This document shows, piece after piece, positions 41,490 to 51,118 of a stretch of DNA of 64,000 bases. The notes under the pieces are model-generated. The model saw only the letters and a program-made list of their open reading frames with translations. It had not been told where the DNA came from and did not search any database. The translations under genes were made by a program, and so were the position numbers. Position 1 is the stretch's first letter. Every line of letters begins with the position of its first letter. Source of the DNA: Salinisphaera sp. T31B1 (GTDB lineage Bacteria > Pseudomonadota > Gammaproteobacteria > Nevskiales > Salinisphaeraceae); the NCBI RefSeq assembly GCF_040361275.1, contig NZ_APNH01000002.1, positions 310,001-374,000 of the forward strand. The letters are read 5' to 3'.

Positions 41490-42658
41490 ACCCGAGCTGG
41501 AGCCAGCGGCCCGCGAGCCAGATCAGAGTGATCGTGGGCATGTCGGGCGGCGTGGATTCATCGGTGGCCGCGCTGAGGCTGGTCCAGGCGGGCTATCAGG
41601 TCGAAGGCCTGTTCATGTTCAACTGGAGTGACGACGAGGCCGGCCGCTGTCAGGCCGCGGAAGATTTCGACGACGCAGCCGCCGTAGCCGAGGCGCTGGA
41701 TATACCCTTGCATCGCGCCGATTTCTCGCGCGAGTACAAATCACGCGTCTTCCGCTATTTCCTGGATAGCTACGCCGCTGGACGCACCCCCAACCCGGAC
41801 GTGTTGTGCAATCGGGAGATCAAGTTCGATGCGTTCCTCCGTCATGCCGAACGGCTGGGCGCGGACGCCATCGCCACGGGACATTACGCCCGGCTGATTC
41901 ACGACACCCGTTCCACACAGCTGCTACGCGGGCTCGACCCCGGCAAGGACCAATCCTATTTTCTCGCAGCCGTACCCAGGGCCGCACTTTCGCGCGCCCT
42001 GTTCCCGATCGGGGACATGCACAAAAAGGATGTTCGTGCGCTGGCCCGGGCCGAAGGCCTGACGATTCATGCCAAACCCGACAGCACCGGCGTTTGCTTC
42101 ATCGGCGAGCGCGACTTCGAAGGTTTTCTGCGTCAATACCTGGCGGGACGCGCCGGGCCGGTGCGCATATCGGGCGGCCCGCTGGACGGACGCACCATCG
42201 GCGAGCATGCCGGACTGATCTACTACACCATCGGCCAGCGGCGCGGGCTCGGTCTGGGCGGCGTTGCAGGGGCCTCGGATGCGCCCTGGTATGTAGCCGC
42301 CAAGGATCTGGACAGCGATACCCTCTGGGTTACCCAGGACGACGCGCACCCGGCGCTGATCGAGACCGGATTGCGCACCGGCAAGCCCCACTGGCTGATC
42401 GAGCCACCCGAGCTGCCGCTGCACTGCAGTGCTCAGGTACGCTACCGTCAGCGCGCGCTCAAATGCAGCGTGGCCCCGGACGCCAACGGCGGACTGCGTG
42501 TGCACTTCGATACACCGCCGAGAGCCATTGCGCCCGGCCAGTACGTGGTGTTCTACGACGGCGATCACTGCCTGGGCAGCGCCGAGATTCTGGCGGCCGG
42601 GCTGACCGACGACGCAGGGAGCACCATGCACCACGACCACGCGGTTTCCTCGGCATGA
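41486..42658 (+). CDS. mnmA: tRNA-specific 2-thiouridylase MnmA
   Basis: 390 residues, slightly longer than usual. PP-loop VGMSGGVDSS; catalytic Cys in NPDVLCNREIKF and Cys in DSTGVCFIGER, YTIGQRRGLGLGG, all family hallmarks. It thiolates U34 of tRNA-Glu, -Lys and -Gln in the cytoplasm. GTG start overlapping the NudJ-like stop; stop overlaps hflD (ATGA). The nudJ-mnmA-hflD order is conserved in Gammaproteobacteria. Confidence 0.96.
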   Translation: MNPSWSQRPASQIRVIVGMSGGVDSSVAALRLVQAGYQVEGLFMFNWSDDEAGRCQAAEDFDDAAAVAEALDIPLHRADFSREYKSRVFRYFLDSYAAGRTPNPDVLCNREIKFDAFLRHAERLGADAIATGHYARLIHDTRSTQLLRGLDPGKDQSYFLAAVPRAALSRALFPIGDMHKKDVRALARAEGLTIHAKPDSTGVCFIGERDFEGFLRQYLAGRAGPVRISGGPLDGRTIGEHAGLIYYTIGQRRGLGLGGVAGASDAPWYVAAKDLDSDTLWVTQDDAHPALIETGLRTGKPHWLIEPPELPLHCSAQVRYRQRALKCSVAPDANGGLRVHFDTPPRAIAPGQYVVFYDGDHCLGSAEILAAGLTDDAGSTMHHDHAVSSA

Positions 42659-43284
42659 GCGAACGACCTGCCCATACCCTGCGCGACCAGGCACTGGCTT
42701 TGGCCGGGGTGGCCCAGTTCGCGCTCTATGCCCATGAGCTCGGCGCCGACGGCCGCGACGAGCCGGCCCGGATCAACGCGGCCCGGCACGCAATCTTCTG
42801 CACCGACCCGGATCGCGTGATCGATGTTTACGGCGACCTGTCCCAGGTCGGCGACGGCATTGCGTTTCTCAAGACTCAGCTTGCCGGGGAAAAACCCGAT
42901 CGCAAGTCGGCTGTGGTCGCACGGTATATCGGCCAGCTGCTGCGCCTGTCGGGCAATCTGTTGAAGGACGATGCTGCGCTCAGCCGCATCCGCGGCGCGA
43001 TCGATCGGGCACGTCTGGCCGACCCTGCCGAGGTGCCCGACATTCTGGACGGCGCATATCGCAACAGCATCAGCCCGATCCGGCCTCAGATCATGCTGCA
43101 CGGCCATCCCACCTATCTCGGCAATGAGGCGATTCAGGCGCGGGCCCGTACTCAGCTGTTGGCGGCGGTACGCTGCGCGATTCTCTGGCGCCAGTGTGGC
43201 GGTGGCTTCATCACCCTTTTCTTCCGTCGCAAGGCCCTGTTGAAATCTCTCGAGGGTATTGGCCCGTCCGGCGCCGTGCGCTGA
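42655..43284 (+). CDS. hflD: High-frequency lysogenization protein HflD homologue
   Basis: 209 residues; helical protein with LRDQALALAGVAQFALYAHE, RYIGQLLRLSGNLLKD and RPQIMLHGHPTYLGNEAIQ, the HflD (YcfC) pattern. It is membrane-associated in Escherichia coli, where it lowers phage lambda CII. ATG at 42655 overlaps the mnmA stop. purB, which often follows, is replaced by acnA here. Confidence 0.93.
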   Translation: MSERPAHTLRDQALALAGVAQFALYAHELGADGRDEPARINAARHAIFCTDPDRVIDVYGDLSQVGDGIAFLKTQLAGEKPDRKSAVVARYIGQLLRLSGNLLKDDAALSRIRGAIDRARLADPAEVPDILDGAYRNSISPIRPQIMLHGHPTYLGNEAIQARARTQLLAAVRCAILWRQCGGGFITLFFRRKALLKSLEGIGPSGAVR

Positions 43285-43377
43285 TCGCGTTCCGCGTCCG
43301 GGTATCCGTGCCCCACCACGCGGGCGATCCGCCTTGATTGAGAATCCTTCGCGTCTGCATGCCGACACGCGAATGGC

Positions 43378-43383
43378 TATACT
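43378..43383 (+). promoter_or_regulatory. Possible -10 element of acnA
   Basis: TATACT about 78 bp before the acnA ATG in the 176-bp gap after hflD. The -35 region at 17 bp spacing (CTGCAT) is poor, so the promoter, if real, may need an activator. Confidence 0.3.
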
Positions 43384-43460
43384 GTGCGCCGCTTTATGGT
43401 AGCCATAACGACCGGCAATGCATCGGCTCGTTCCACTGAGTGTTTTTGGAGAAGAACCCT

Positions 43461-46193
43461 ATGTCGGACAGTTTCAATACGCGTGCGCAATTCACCGCCG
43501 GTGACCGCAGCTTCGATTATTTCAGCCTGAAAACGCTGGAGGAGCAGTTCCCGAACGTGGCCAAGCTGCCCTATGCGCAGAAGATTCTGCTGGAAAACCT
43601 GCTTCGGCATGAAGATGACAGCAGCGTATCCAAGTCCGATATCGAAGCGCTGGCCAACTGGGACGCCAAGGCCGAACCGGACACCGAGATCGCCTTCACG
43701 CCGGCGCGTGTGGTCCTGCAGGATTTCACCGGCGTGCCGGCGGTCGTCGACCTGGCCGCCATGCGTGATGCGATGGCCAAGCTCGGCGGCAGTCCGGACA
43801 AGATCAACCCCCAGTCACCGGCAGAGCTGGTCATCGACCACTCGGTCATGGTCGACGAATACGGTTCCAGCGGTGCCTTCGATCTGAACGCCAAACTCGA
43901 GTTCAACCGCAACAAGGAGCGCTATGCGTTCCTGCGCTGGGGCCAGGGTGCGTTCGACAACTTCAAGGTCGTGCCGCCGGATACCGGCATCGTGCATCAG
44001 GTCAACCTGGAATATCTGGCCCGTGTGGTGTTCGGCAACGAAGACACCAACCTGGCCTATCCCGATACGCTGGTCGGCACCGACTCGCACACCACGATGA
44101 TCAACGGTGTGGGCGTACTCGGCTGGGGCGTCGGCGGCATCGAGGCCGAAGCCGCCATGCTCGGCCAGCCGATCACCATGCTCATCCCGCAGGTCGTCGG
44201 CTTCAAGCTCTCCGGCAAGCTCGCCGAAGGCTGCACGGCCACCGATCTGGTGCTCACCGTGACCGAAATGCTGCGCGCCAAGGGCGTGGTCGGCAAGTTC
44301 GTGGAGTTCTTCGGCGACGGCCTGGCCGATCTGCCGCTGGCCGATCGTGCAACCATCGCCAACATGGCCCCCGAGTACGGTGCTACGTGCGGTATCTTCC
44401 CGGTCGACGGCGAAACCATCCGCTACATGGAACTCACCGGTCGCCCGGCCGAGCAGCTGGATCTCGTCGAGGCCTATGCCAAGGCCCAGGGCCTGTGGCG
44501 TGAGGACGGCGCGCCGGATGCCAACTACACCGACGTGCTGGAACTGGACATGGGCACCGTGCAGCCTTCCCTGGCAGGGCCCAAGCGCCCGCAGGACCGC
44601 GTGCTGCTGACCGACATGCAGGATACCTATCGACGCGAAGTCGAATCCTTCGTCAAGGCTCGCCAGGACAAGAGCGACAAATCCATGGCCGAGGCCCGCG
44701 AGGAGGGCGAAGGCGGCATCCCGAGCAAGAGCGTCGGCGGCAGCGCCCCGGTCAAGTACAAGGACGCGGAGTTCGACCTGCACGACGGCTCGGTCGTCAT
44801 CGCAGCCATCACCTCCTGCACCAACACGTCCAACCCGGCGGTGATGATCGGCGCAGGCCTGCTGGCTCGCAACGCCATTCGCCGTGGTCTGCAGGTCAAG
44901 CCTTGGGTGAAGACCTCGCTGGCGCCGGGTTCCAAGGTCGTGACGGAATATCTGGAAAAGGCCGGTCTGAACGTTGACCTGGACAAGCTCGGCTTCCAGC
45001 TGGTCGGCTACGGCTGCACCACCTGTATCGGCAACTCCGGCCCGCTGCCGGAGCCGATCGGCGACGCCGTGCGTGATAACAATCTGAACGTCGCTTCGGT
45101 GCTGTCGGGCAACCGCAACTTCGAAGGCCGTGTGCATGGCGACGTGCGTATGAACTTCCTGGCCAGCCCGCCCCTGGTCGTCGCCTATGCGTTGGCCGGC
45201 ACCATCGATACGGATCTGACCAACGACCCGATCGGCCAGGACAGCGACGGCCAGGATGTCTATCTGAAGGATCTGTGGCCGTCGCAGAAGGAAATCTACG
45301 ACACCATCGGCACGTCGTTGAACTCCGAGATGTTCAAGGACAGCTACGGCGACGTCTTCGCCGGCGATTCGCGCTGGCAGGGCCTGGACACGCCGGAAGG
45401 CGAGATCTACGAGTGGGACGAGGACAGCACCTATGTGCAGAACCCGCCCTATTTCGAAGGCATGACCGCCGATGTCGCCGATATCCCGAGCATCCAGGGC
45501 GCGCGTTGTCTGGCCCTGCTGGGCGACTCGATCACTACCGACCACATTTCACCGGCCGGTTCGATCACCAAGGACTCGCCGGCCGGTCAGTACCTGCAGG
45601 AACAGGGCGTCAAGCCGTCCGACTTCAACAGCTACGGCTCGCGCCGCGGCAATCATGAAGTGATGATGCGTGGCACCTTCGCCAACGTGCGTCTGCGCAA
45701 CCTGCTGGCACCGGGCACGGAAGGCGGCTGGACCCGCTACCAGCCCTCCGGCGACGAGATGTTCATCTACGACGCTGCCATGAAGTACAAGGCTGAAGGC
45801 ACCCCGCTGGTCGTACTTGCCGGTAAGGAATACGGCACGGGCTCTTCGCGAGATTGGGCTGCCAAGGGCACGCTGCTGCTCGGCGTCAAGACGGTCATCG
45901 CCCAGTCCTTCGAGCGTATCCATCGCTCGAACCTGGTCGGCATGGGTGTGCTGCCACTGCAGTTCAACGAGGGTGACTCCGCTGAATCGCTGGGCCTGGA
46001 CGGCAGTGAGACCTTCGCCATCGAGGGGCTGAAATCCGGCGCGACCCAGGTCACCGTGAAGGCGACCAAGGATGGTGGTGACGTGACCGAGTTCCAGGCC
46101 AAGGTGCGTATCGATACGCCCAAGGAATGGGACTATTACCAGAACGGCGGCATCCTGCACTACGTGCTTCGCCAGCTGGCACAGGCGGCCTAG
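43461..46193 (+). CDS. acnA: Aconitate hydratase A
   Basis: 910 residues, typical of AcnA/IRP1-type aconitases. The 4Fe-4S ligands are Cys453 ([10 protein letters not shown]) and Cys519 and Cys522 ([11 protein letters not shown]). Also [26 protein letters not shown], and [16 protein letters not shown] with substrate-binding residues. It isomerises citrate and isocitrate. ATG at 43461 has GGAG eight bases upstream; the in-frame ATG at 43440 is less likely. A strong intrinsic terminator follows. Confidence 0.98.
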   Translation: MSDSFNTRAQFTAGDRSFDYFSLKTLEEQFPNVAKLPYAQKILLENLLRHEDDSSVSKSDIEALANWDAKAEPDTEIAFTPARVVLQDFTGVPAVVDLAAMRDAMAKLGGSPDKINPQSPAELVIDHSVMVDEYGSSGAFDLNAKLEFNRNKERYAFLRWGQGAFDNFKVVPPDTGIVHQVNLEYLARVVFGNEDTNLAYPDTLVGTDSHTTMINGVGVLGWGVGGIEAEAAMLGQPITMLIPQVVGFKLSGKLAEGCTATDLVLTVTEMLRAKGVVGKFVEFFGDGLADLPLADRATIANMAPEYGATCGIFPVDGETIRYMELTGRPAEQLDLVEAYAKAQGLWREDGAPDANYTDVLELDMGTVQPSLAGPKRPQDRVLLTDMQDTYRREVESFVKARQDKSDKSMAEAREEGEGGIPSKSVGGSAPVKYKDAEFDLHDGSVVIAAITSCTNTSNPAVMIGAGLLARNAIRRGLQVKPWVKTSLAPGSKVVTEYLEKAGLNVDLDKLGFQLVGYGCTTCIGNSGPLPEPIGDAVRDNNLNVASVLSGNRNFEGRVHGDVRMNFLASPPLVVAYALAGTIDTDLTNDPIGQDSDGQDVYLKDLWPSQKEIYDTIGTSLNSEMFKDSYGDVFAGDSRWQGLDTPEGEIYEWDEDSTYVQNPPYFEGMTADVADIPSIQGARCLALLGDSITTDHISPAGSITKDSPAGQYLQEQGVKPSDFNSYGSRRGNHEVMMRGTFANVRLRNLLAPGTEGGWTRYQPSGDEMFIYDAAMKYKAEGTPLVVLAGKEYGTGSSRDWAAKGTLLLGVKTVIAQSFERIHRSNLVGMGVLPLQFNEGDSAESLGLDGSETFAIEGLKSGATQVTVKATKDGGDVTEFQAKVRIDTPKEWDYYQNGGILHYVLRQLAQAA

Positions 46194-46210
46194 CCCGGCC
46201 GCAGACCGTA

Positions 46211-46239
46211 AAAGCCCCGCTTCGGCGGGGCTTTTTTTT
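46211..46239 (+). terminator. Intrinsic terminator of acnA
   Basis: AAAGCCCCGC-TTCG-GCGGGGCTTT: 10-bp perfect stem, stable UUCG tetraloop, then T8, starting 18 bp after the acnA stop. Confidence 0.95.
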
Positions 46240-46825
46240 GGGTCGTCTCATAGGTTCGGCGTGATCCGCCGTGATAAGCCAAGGCGCGATCGAGGCCGGC
46301 GTGTTCGCGCCGAGCACCCGCCCCCCAAGGCCTCGTCGCCTTGCCGGCGACCGCCGCGCGCATATCCGTTGGCTCCGGGCACCGGGGCGGCTATTTGCTC
46401 GCCGGAGTATGACCTGCCGCGGCTCGCCGCCCGTTCTGGCCAGCGGCATGGGGCTTGCGGTGGATGCGCCGGCGCGCCTCGACGCAGCGCCAGACCAATC
46501 CCTCATCTCGCTGGGGCATCGACCTAGCGCCCACCCGCGTGGGGGCGACATCGATCAGCGGCCGTATACGGCTGCGCCAGACGTATCGAGCCTGGCTGCC
46601 GGGTCGCGGTTTACGACGCGGACCGCGGCCGAGGTACGCAGTGACCGAACAGGCCCCGGCCGATCCGTAGTACGTCCCATCAATACGTGCAACGCCGGCG
46701 ACCGCAATCAACCCAGTTCGGCGGCGAGGATCGCCTCCTGTTCGGGCACATGGCAACCGTCTCGTCGAACCTGGCCTGCGATGACCGACGGAGTACAACC
46801 CGGCCACGCGCGACGCGCCTTGACC
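46240..46825. other. Gene-free stretch between acnA and the DUF2267 gene
   Basis: 586 bp with no frame that has homologous-looking content, ribosome site or normal codon use on either strand. It could be a decayed gene or a regulatory/structural spacer; nothing specific can be supported. Confidence 0.55.
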
Positions 46826-46860
46826 GGGCCAGCCCCCGTCGGATCTTCGGGGGCTGGCCC
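46826..46860. terminator. Strong hairpin downstream of the DUF2267 gene
   Basis: GGGCCAGCCCCCG-N9-CGGGGGCTGGCCC: 13-bp perfect stem, 12 bp after the DUF2267 stop on the minus strand. No T-tract on either side, so termination by this hairpin alone is uncertain. Confidence 0.5.
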
Positions 46861-46872
46861 TGGCGCTTCACG

Positions 46873-47259
46873 CTAGCCGGTCAGCAGCGCGTCGAGCTCG
46901 GCGGGCGCCTCAAGCACGACGTCGACCGATTCGCTACGGCTGAGCGCTTGCTTGAACTCCTGTATAGCCACCCGTGCGGGTTCGGTTACCTCTGCGACCG
47001 GCATGTCCGCCCGGCGGGCGACTTCGTTGAAGAACGTGTCAACGCTGACACCCTTGTCGGTCTGCAGCGCCTGGCGGGCCCCGTCTTCGGCGGCCTGAGC
47101 CAGTTCCCGTGGCAGCTGTGAGGCCAGGCGCCGCGTCTGTTCGGGCGGCAGGTAGACACAGATCGTCTCGATGACCGCCCGGGATACGGCATACGCCTGC
47201 GCGTGCTCATCGATACCGGCCGCCTTGGCCACGTCATTCACGAACTGTTCGGTCTGCAT
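46873..47259 (-). CDS. DUF2267 domain protein
   Basis: 128 residues, acidic and helical. AVSRAVIETICVYLPPEQTR, LASQLP and FFNEVARRADMPVAEV match DUF2267, a family of unknown function that often sits near stress or redox genes. AGGAGAT lies just before the ATG. Monocistronic, with a hairpin downstream. Confidence 0.85.
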   Translation of the reverse strand: MQTEQFVNDVAKAAGIDEHAQAYAVSRAVIETICVYLPPEQTRRLASQLPRELAQAAEDGARQALQTDKGVSVDTFFNEVARRADMPVAEVTEPARVAIQEFKQALSRSESVDVVLEAPAELDALLTG

Positions 47260-47354
47260 CGGGATCTCCTGTTGCTTGGCGCGCAGGATGGGCCAAACAA
47301 CGAGACCGACCTATCCGCAGACCTACGGAGTCCTGGCCCGCATCGGCGCCGAGC

Positions 47355-48425
47355 TCACTCGCCCCAGGTAGCCTCGAGCGTGCGCAGCCAGTTGTCGCGG
47401 CACAGACGCGCCAGCATCAACGCGTCATAGCCGTGATCGGCCATGGCTCGTCGCAGCACCGCCAGCCCGGCCCCGTCGCCGATCGCTTCGGGCACGAGCG
47501 CGCCGTCGAAATCCGAGCCGATTCCGACGTGCTCCGGGCCCATGATATCGAGCATGTGGTCCAGATGCGCGAGCATCGTATCCACGCCGGTCGCAGCGAT
47601 ATCGCGGCCGTCGGGGCGTAGGAAACATACCGCGAAATTCAGGCCCGCGATGCCGCCGCTGTCCCGGATTGCGCGCATCTGGTCATCGGTGAGGTTGCGG
47701 CTGTGCGCACAGATCGCGTGCGCGTTCGAATGGCTGGCGATCAGCGGCGCATCGCTGAGCCGTGCGACATCCCAGAAACCGCGTTCGTTGAGATGCGACA
47801 GGTCGAGGGCGATACGCCGGTCATTACAAGCCCGCACCAACGCCTTGCCATGGCTTGTTAGCCCGGCGCCGGTATCGGGACTGGCCGGATACCGGAACGG
47901 CACACCGTGGCCGTATGCGGTCGGCCGGCTCCATACCGGGCCGAGCGAGCGAAGCCCGGCGGCATGAAACACATCCAGGGCATGAAAATCCGTATCGATG
48001 GGTTCCGCGCCCTCGAAATGAAGCACGGCGGCAATGACATCGGCCGCCATGGCGGCCCGGATATCGGCGACCGAGCGACAGATACGCAGCGCACCGGCGG
48101 ATTCCCGTTCGATCCGATGCAGGATCGCTGTCATCGACAGAGCCGCGGGCAGTGCCTCTGCCTGGCTCATCGCCGGAGGCAGCGGCTCGTCGTAGGCGCT
48201 GGCCTGCACATCGGTCTTTCGCTCGCGTCGATGGGTGGGTGACGGCACGAACACCGCGAACAGCCCGCCAGCGAATCCACCCTCGCGCATACGCGGCAGA
48301 TCCAGATGCCCGGCCTTGCGGCCATTCACGAACAGACGGGCTGCATCCTCGGGCTCGCCCTGATGCAATCGCAACAGCAGGTCGTTGTGGCCATCGAATA
48401 TCGACGGCAGATCGGACAGGCTCAT
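47355..48425 (-). CDS. Renal-type membrane dipeptidase (peptidase M19)
   Basis: 356 residues. Zinc ligands of the family are visible: FDGHND (His13, Asp15), HFEGAEP, DLSHLNERGFWD, SHSNAHA, GSDFDGA near the C-terminus. Family members cleave dipeptides, often with D-residues, and the mammalian enzyme also opens the beta-lactam of carbapenems. ATG at 48425 is preceded by AGGAG, which rules out the longer frame. It lies 85 bp downstream of a class A beta-lactamase on the same strand. Confidence 0.9.
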   Translation of the reverse strand: MSLSDLPSIFDGHNDLLLRLHQGEPEDAARLFVNGRKAGHLDLPRMREGGFAGGLFAVFVPSPTHRRERKTDVQASAYDEPLPPAMSQAEALPAALSMTAILHRIERESAGALRICRSVADIRAAMAADVIAAVLHFEGAEPIDTDFHALDVFHAAGLRSLGPVWSRPTAYGHGVPFRYPASPDTGAGLTSHGKALVRACNDRRIALDLSHLNERGFWDVARLSDAPLIASHSNAHAICAHSRNLTDDQMRAIRDSGGIAGLNFAVCFLRPDGRDIAATGVDTMLAHLDHMLDIMGPEHVGIGSDFDGALVPEAIGDGAGLAVLRRAMADHGYDALMLARLCRDNWLRTLEATWGE

Positions 48426-48499
48426 GCGCACTCCTGCAGATGACGATACCGGCAAAATCCTCGCACGCAGCCGGGCCGGCTGTCTGCCCTGGAGTCCGC

Positions 48500-48525
48500 G
48501 CGTCGGCGTTCTAGAACGCCGACGC
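48500..48525. repeat. 26-bp perfect palindrome at the beta-lactamase 3' end
   Basis: GCGTCGGCGTTCT directly followed by its reverse complement (13+13, no loop), centred on TTCTAGAA. It includes the last codons and the TAG of the beta-lactamase and the first bases of the gap to the dipeptidase gene. It may act as a binding site or an RNA cruciform/terminator-like element; there is no T-tract. Confidence 0.8.
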
Positions 48526-49383
48526 CACGCGCCCGACATCGGCCAGAACGCGGTCGCGGGCGGTATTGTCCGCCCGTGACCCGGCGTAATACGCGCTCAC
48601 CAGTATCGGGCCGCGGCCGTCCCGCCAGACGACAGCGACATCGTTGGCGCTGTTATGATCCCCCGAGCCGGTCTTGTCACCGACCTGCCAGGTCGAGACC
48701 AGCCCGGCCCGCAGCCGCCGATCACCCGTGCGGTTGGCCTTCATCCATGTCTGGAGTTGCGCACGCGAGTCATCGCTCAGCGCGTTTCCAAGTACCAGCC
48801 GCTGGCTATTGGCGAGCATGGCATCGGGCGTTGTCGTGTCCCGTTCATCACCGGGCGCATAGGCGTTGAGTTCCGGCTCATAGCGATCCAGACGCGTCAC
48901 GCGATCACCCAGGCCGCGAAGATAGGCGGTCAAGGCGTCGGGCCCGCCGAAGCTCTCGAGCATCAGATTGCCGGCGGTGTTGTCACTCAAGGTCAGCGCG
49001 GCTTCGCACAGCTCCGCCATCGTCATGCCGTCGCTGACATGCTGCTCGGTCGCCGGCGAATAGGTGACCAGATCGGCCTCACGGTAGGTGATGCGCCGAC
49101 TTAGGCGCTCCTGGCCGGCGTCCACGCGCGCGAGCACCAGGGAGGCGGCCAGCAGCTTGAACGTACTGCACATGAGAAAGCGTTCGTCGCCTCGGTGGGA
49201 TAGGCGGCGCCCACTGTCCAGATCGAGAATCGATACACCCAGACGTCCGCCGTGGCGACGTTCCAACGCCTCGAGTTGATTGGCGAGGCGATCGTCGTGT
49301 GCGATACCTGCAGAGGCGACCGGTACAACGAGCCACGGCGCGGTCGAGGCCAGACCCAGTACAAACTGACGACGAGATAGCAT
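48511..49383 (-). CDS. Class A beta-lactamase with Tat-type signal
   Basis: 290 residues. All class A motifs are present: STFK (73-76, Ambler S70), SDN (133-135), EPELN (169-173, Ambler E166 to N170) and KTG (237-239). The N-terminus SRRQFVLGLASTAPWL is a twin-arginine signal, unlike most class A enzymes which use Sec. Cys occupies the residue before the catalytic Ser (Ambler 69) but Gly occupies Ambler 238, so the carbapenemase-type disulphide is absent. GGAG eight bases before the ATG at 49383 favours this start over 49395. Substrate profile cannot be read from sequence. Confidence 0.92.
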   Translation of the reverse strand: MLSRRQFVLGLASTAPWLVVPVASAGIAHDDRLANQLEALERRHGGRLGVSILDLDSGRRLSHRGDERFLMCSTFKLLAASLVLARVDAGQERLSRRITYREADLVTYSPATEQHVSDGMTMAELCEAALTLSDNTAGNLMLESFGGPDALTAYLRGLGDRVTRLDRYEPELNAYAPGDERDTTTPDAMLANSQRLVLGNALSDDSRAQLQTWMKANRTGDRRLRAGLVSTWQVGDKTGSGDHNSANDVAVVWRDGRGPILVSAYYAGSRADNTARDRVLADVGRVASAF

Positions 49384-49478
49384 AGACGCTCCCATTCCGA
49401 AACCGGCCCCCGCCGCACGCGCTGATCATACCGTTGAAGTACGCGCCTACTGAATGGCCGGGCCGGCTCAGGCGCAAG

Positions 49479-49502
49479 AAAAACCAGTCGGGCCGGTTTT
49501 TT
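49479..49502. other. Terminator-like hairpin between divergent genes
   Basis: AAAAACC-N9-GGTTTTTT: 7-bp stem that ends in T6 on the plus strand and T5 on the minus strand. It lies between the beta-lactamase (leftward) and the DUF2252 gene (rightward), where no transcript needs to end, so it may be an attenuator or insulator. Confidence 0.45.
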
Positions 49503-49631
49503 GTGCCCGATCATTGACGGGCCCGCACGCCAAGTCAGGCATCATGGGTTTCGACACCCGTTGCCTCAGGCCATGCCCGCCGTTCGTCGGGTTTGTACCG
49601 GGCCACGTTCTAACCGACCGCAGGAGACCCG

Positions 49632-51113
49632 ATGAGCCAGGCCGACACCACCCGCGAAGCACTCTACGAGCAGGCCCGACAACGCGATGTCCCGGGGCGT
49701 TCGAAAATGACCAAGGAAGAGCTGGCGCAGGCCCTGGAAGGCCAGGACAAGCGGCCGGTCGTGGCCTCGCGGCTGGATGCATTCGAGCGGCTCGCCGAAG
49801 CCGCCGCGGCGGGCGAGTTTGTCATGTTGCCCCGGTCGCTGACCGGACACGACCGGCGCCGCCACGTGCGGCAGTGTCTTCGCGAGGATCACGAGACCCG
49901 TATTGCCGAGCATTCGGACGATGCACAGATCAAGTTCGATGAACTGTCGGATTCACTGTTTTCGTTCTTTCGCGGCACTGCGCTGTTGTTCTATCGGGAC
50001 ATGGCCGGCGACGACGCCTGGATGCCGACCGTACTCACGCTGGGCGACGTGCATCCGGAGAATTACGGAATCATGCCCAACGTCAACAACGTGCCGATCT
50101 TTTCGGTGAACGATTTCGACGAAGCCTATTACGCGCCGTTCACCTGGGACATCAAGCGCGGCGCGGTGGGCTTCATGATCGCTGCCCAGGCCGAAGGCGG
50201 GCTCAAGCGCAAGCATCAGAACAAGATTGCGAGGCACTTCGTGCGCGGCTATGTCGAGGGCATGCAGCGTCTGGCACGCGAAGGCACCGAGCAGGACGAG
50301 GAAATGCGGGTCGACAACGCGCCCAAACTCATCCGGCAGCTGATCAAGGACTCCATGAAAGAACGGGCCGAATGGCTGGCCAAGGGGTATCTCAACGAGC
50401 ACAAGACCGGATTCCAGTCCAACGACGATCTGGTGCCGGTCTCCTCGCGTCGCGAGGAGTTTCAGGCGATCACCGATCGGCTGGTGAGCGAAAATCGCAT
50501 CGAGGTCCCCGCCCGGGCCGCCGAGATGCGGGTCAAGGACGTAGCGCTTCGCAGAGGTCAGGGCACCGGCTCGCTCGGGCTCAACCGCTACTATATTCTG
50601 GTTGAAGGTCCGGCCCGCGATGGCACGGACGATCTGATCATCGAGTACAAGCAGGCACGTCGCTCGGCCCTGGCCGGGCTGGTCCCGCCGTCGTCCTACG
50701 AAAACGACGGTCTGGGCGAACGCATCGTGCACGCCCAGGCCGTGCAGTTGGTCCGCGGTGACGTCTTCTACGGCCATATCGAGTTCAACGGCCTGAGCTA
50801 TCTATCACGCGAACGCGCTCCGTTCCGCGACGATATCGATCTCGACGACCTGTCCAAGAGCCAGTGGAAAGACTATGCAGGCATCTGCGGACGGGTGCTG
50901 GCGCGCGTTCATGCGCTGTCCGACGATGCCGGCAACATCGACTACGACATCGAACCGGCGATCAACAACGCTATCGGTCCGCCCGAACTGTTTGTCGACG
51001 ACATGCTCGAGTTCGCCACCGAGGCTGCGGATCGGGTCCGCCGCGATCACGAACTTTTCCGCGCCGACCACGCCCTCGGTGCATTCGAACAGCTGGATAT
51101 CGTGCACCGATAG
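49632..51113 (+). CDS. DUF2252 protein with N-terminal SAP/Rho-N-like segment
   Basis: 493 residues. Residues 7-36 (LYEQARQRDVPGRSKMTKEE, a short helix-turn with a Rho-N/SAP look) precede a DUF2252 domain: FRGTALLFYRDMAGD, VLTLGDVHPENYG, VNDFDEAYYAPFTWDIKR, which resembles an aminoglycoside-phosphotransferase-like kinase fold (GDxHxxN, DFD). No substrate is known. AGGAGACCCG precedes the ATG. Convergent with cytochrome b561, only 5 bp between stop codons. Confidence 0.82.
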   Translation: MSQADTTREALYEQARQRDVPGRSKMTKEELAQALEGQDKRPVVASRLDAFERLAEAAAAGEFVMLPRSLTGHDRRRHVRQCLREDHETRIAEHSDDAQIKFDELSDSLFSFFRGTALLFYRDMAGDDAWMPTVLTLGDVHPENYGIMPNVNNVPIFSVNDFDEAYYAPFTWDIKRGAVGFMIAAQAEGGLKRKHQNKIARHFVRGYVEGMQRLAREGTEQDEEMRVDNAPKLIRQLIKDSMKERAEWLAKGYLNEHKTGFQSNDDLVPVSSRREEFQAITDRLVSENRIEVPARAAEMRVKDVALRRGQGTGSLGLNRYYILVEGPARDGTDDLIIEYKQARRSALAGLVPPSSYENDGLGERIVHAQAVQLVRGDVFYGHIEFNGLSYLSRERAPFRDDIDLDDLSKSQWKDYAGICGRVLARVHALSDDAGNIDYDIEPAINNAIGPPELFVDDMLEFATEAADRVRRDHELFRADHALGAFEQLDIVHR

Positions 51114-51118
51114 ACGAA

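Noticed and set aside
43285-43460. tRNA or riboswitch ahead of acnA
   Set aside because: No cloverleaf or conserved aptamer pattern could be folded from the 176 bp; only a -10-like hexamer stands out.
43815-45545. Long minus-strand open frame (about 576 codons) inside acnA
   Set aside because: Antisense to highly conserved aconitase; rich in His/Val/Gly as expected of an antisense shadow.
46391-46807. Minus-strand frame of 138 codons in the gene-free stretch
   Set aside because: Low-complexity Arg/Gly-rich translation without similarity to any family I know.
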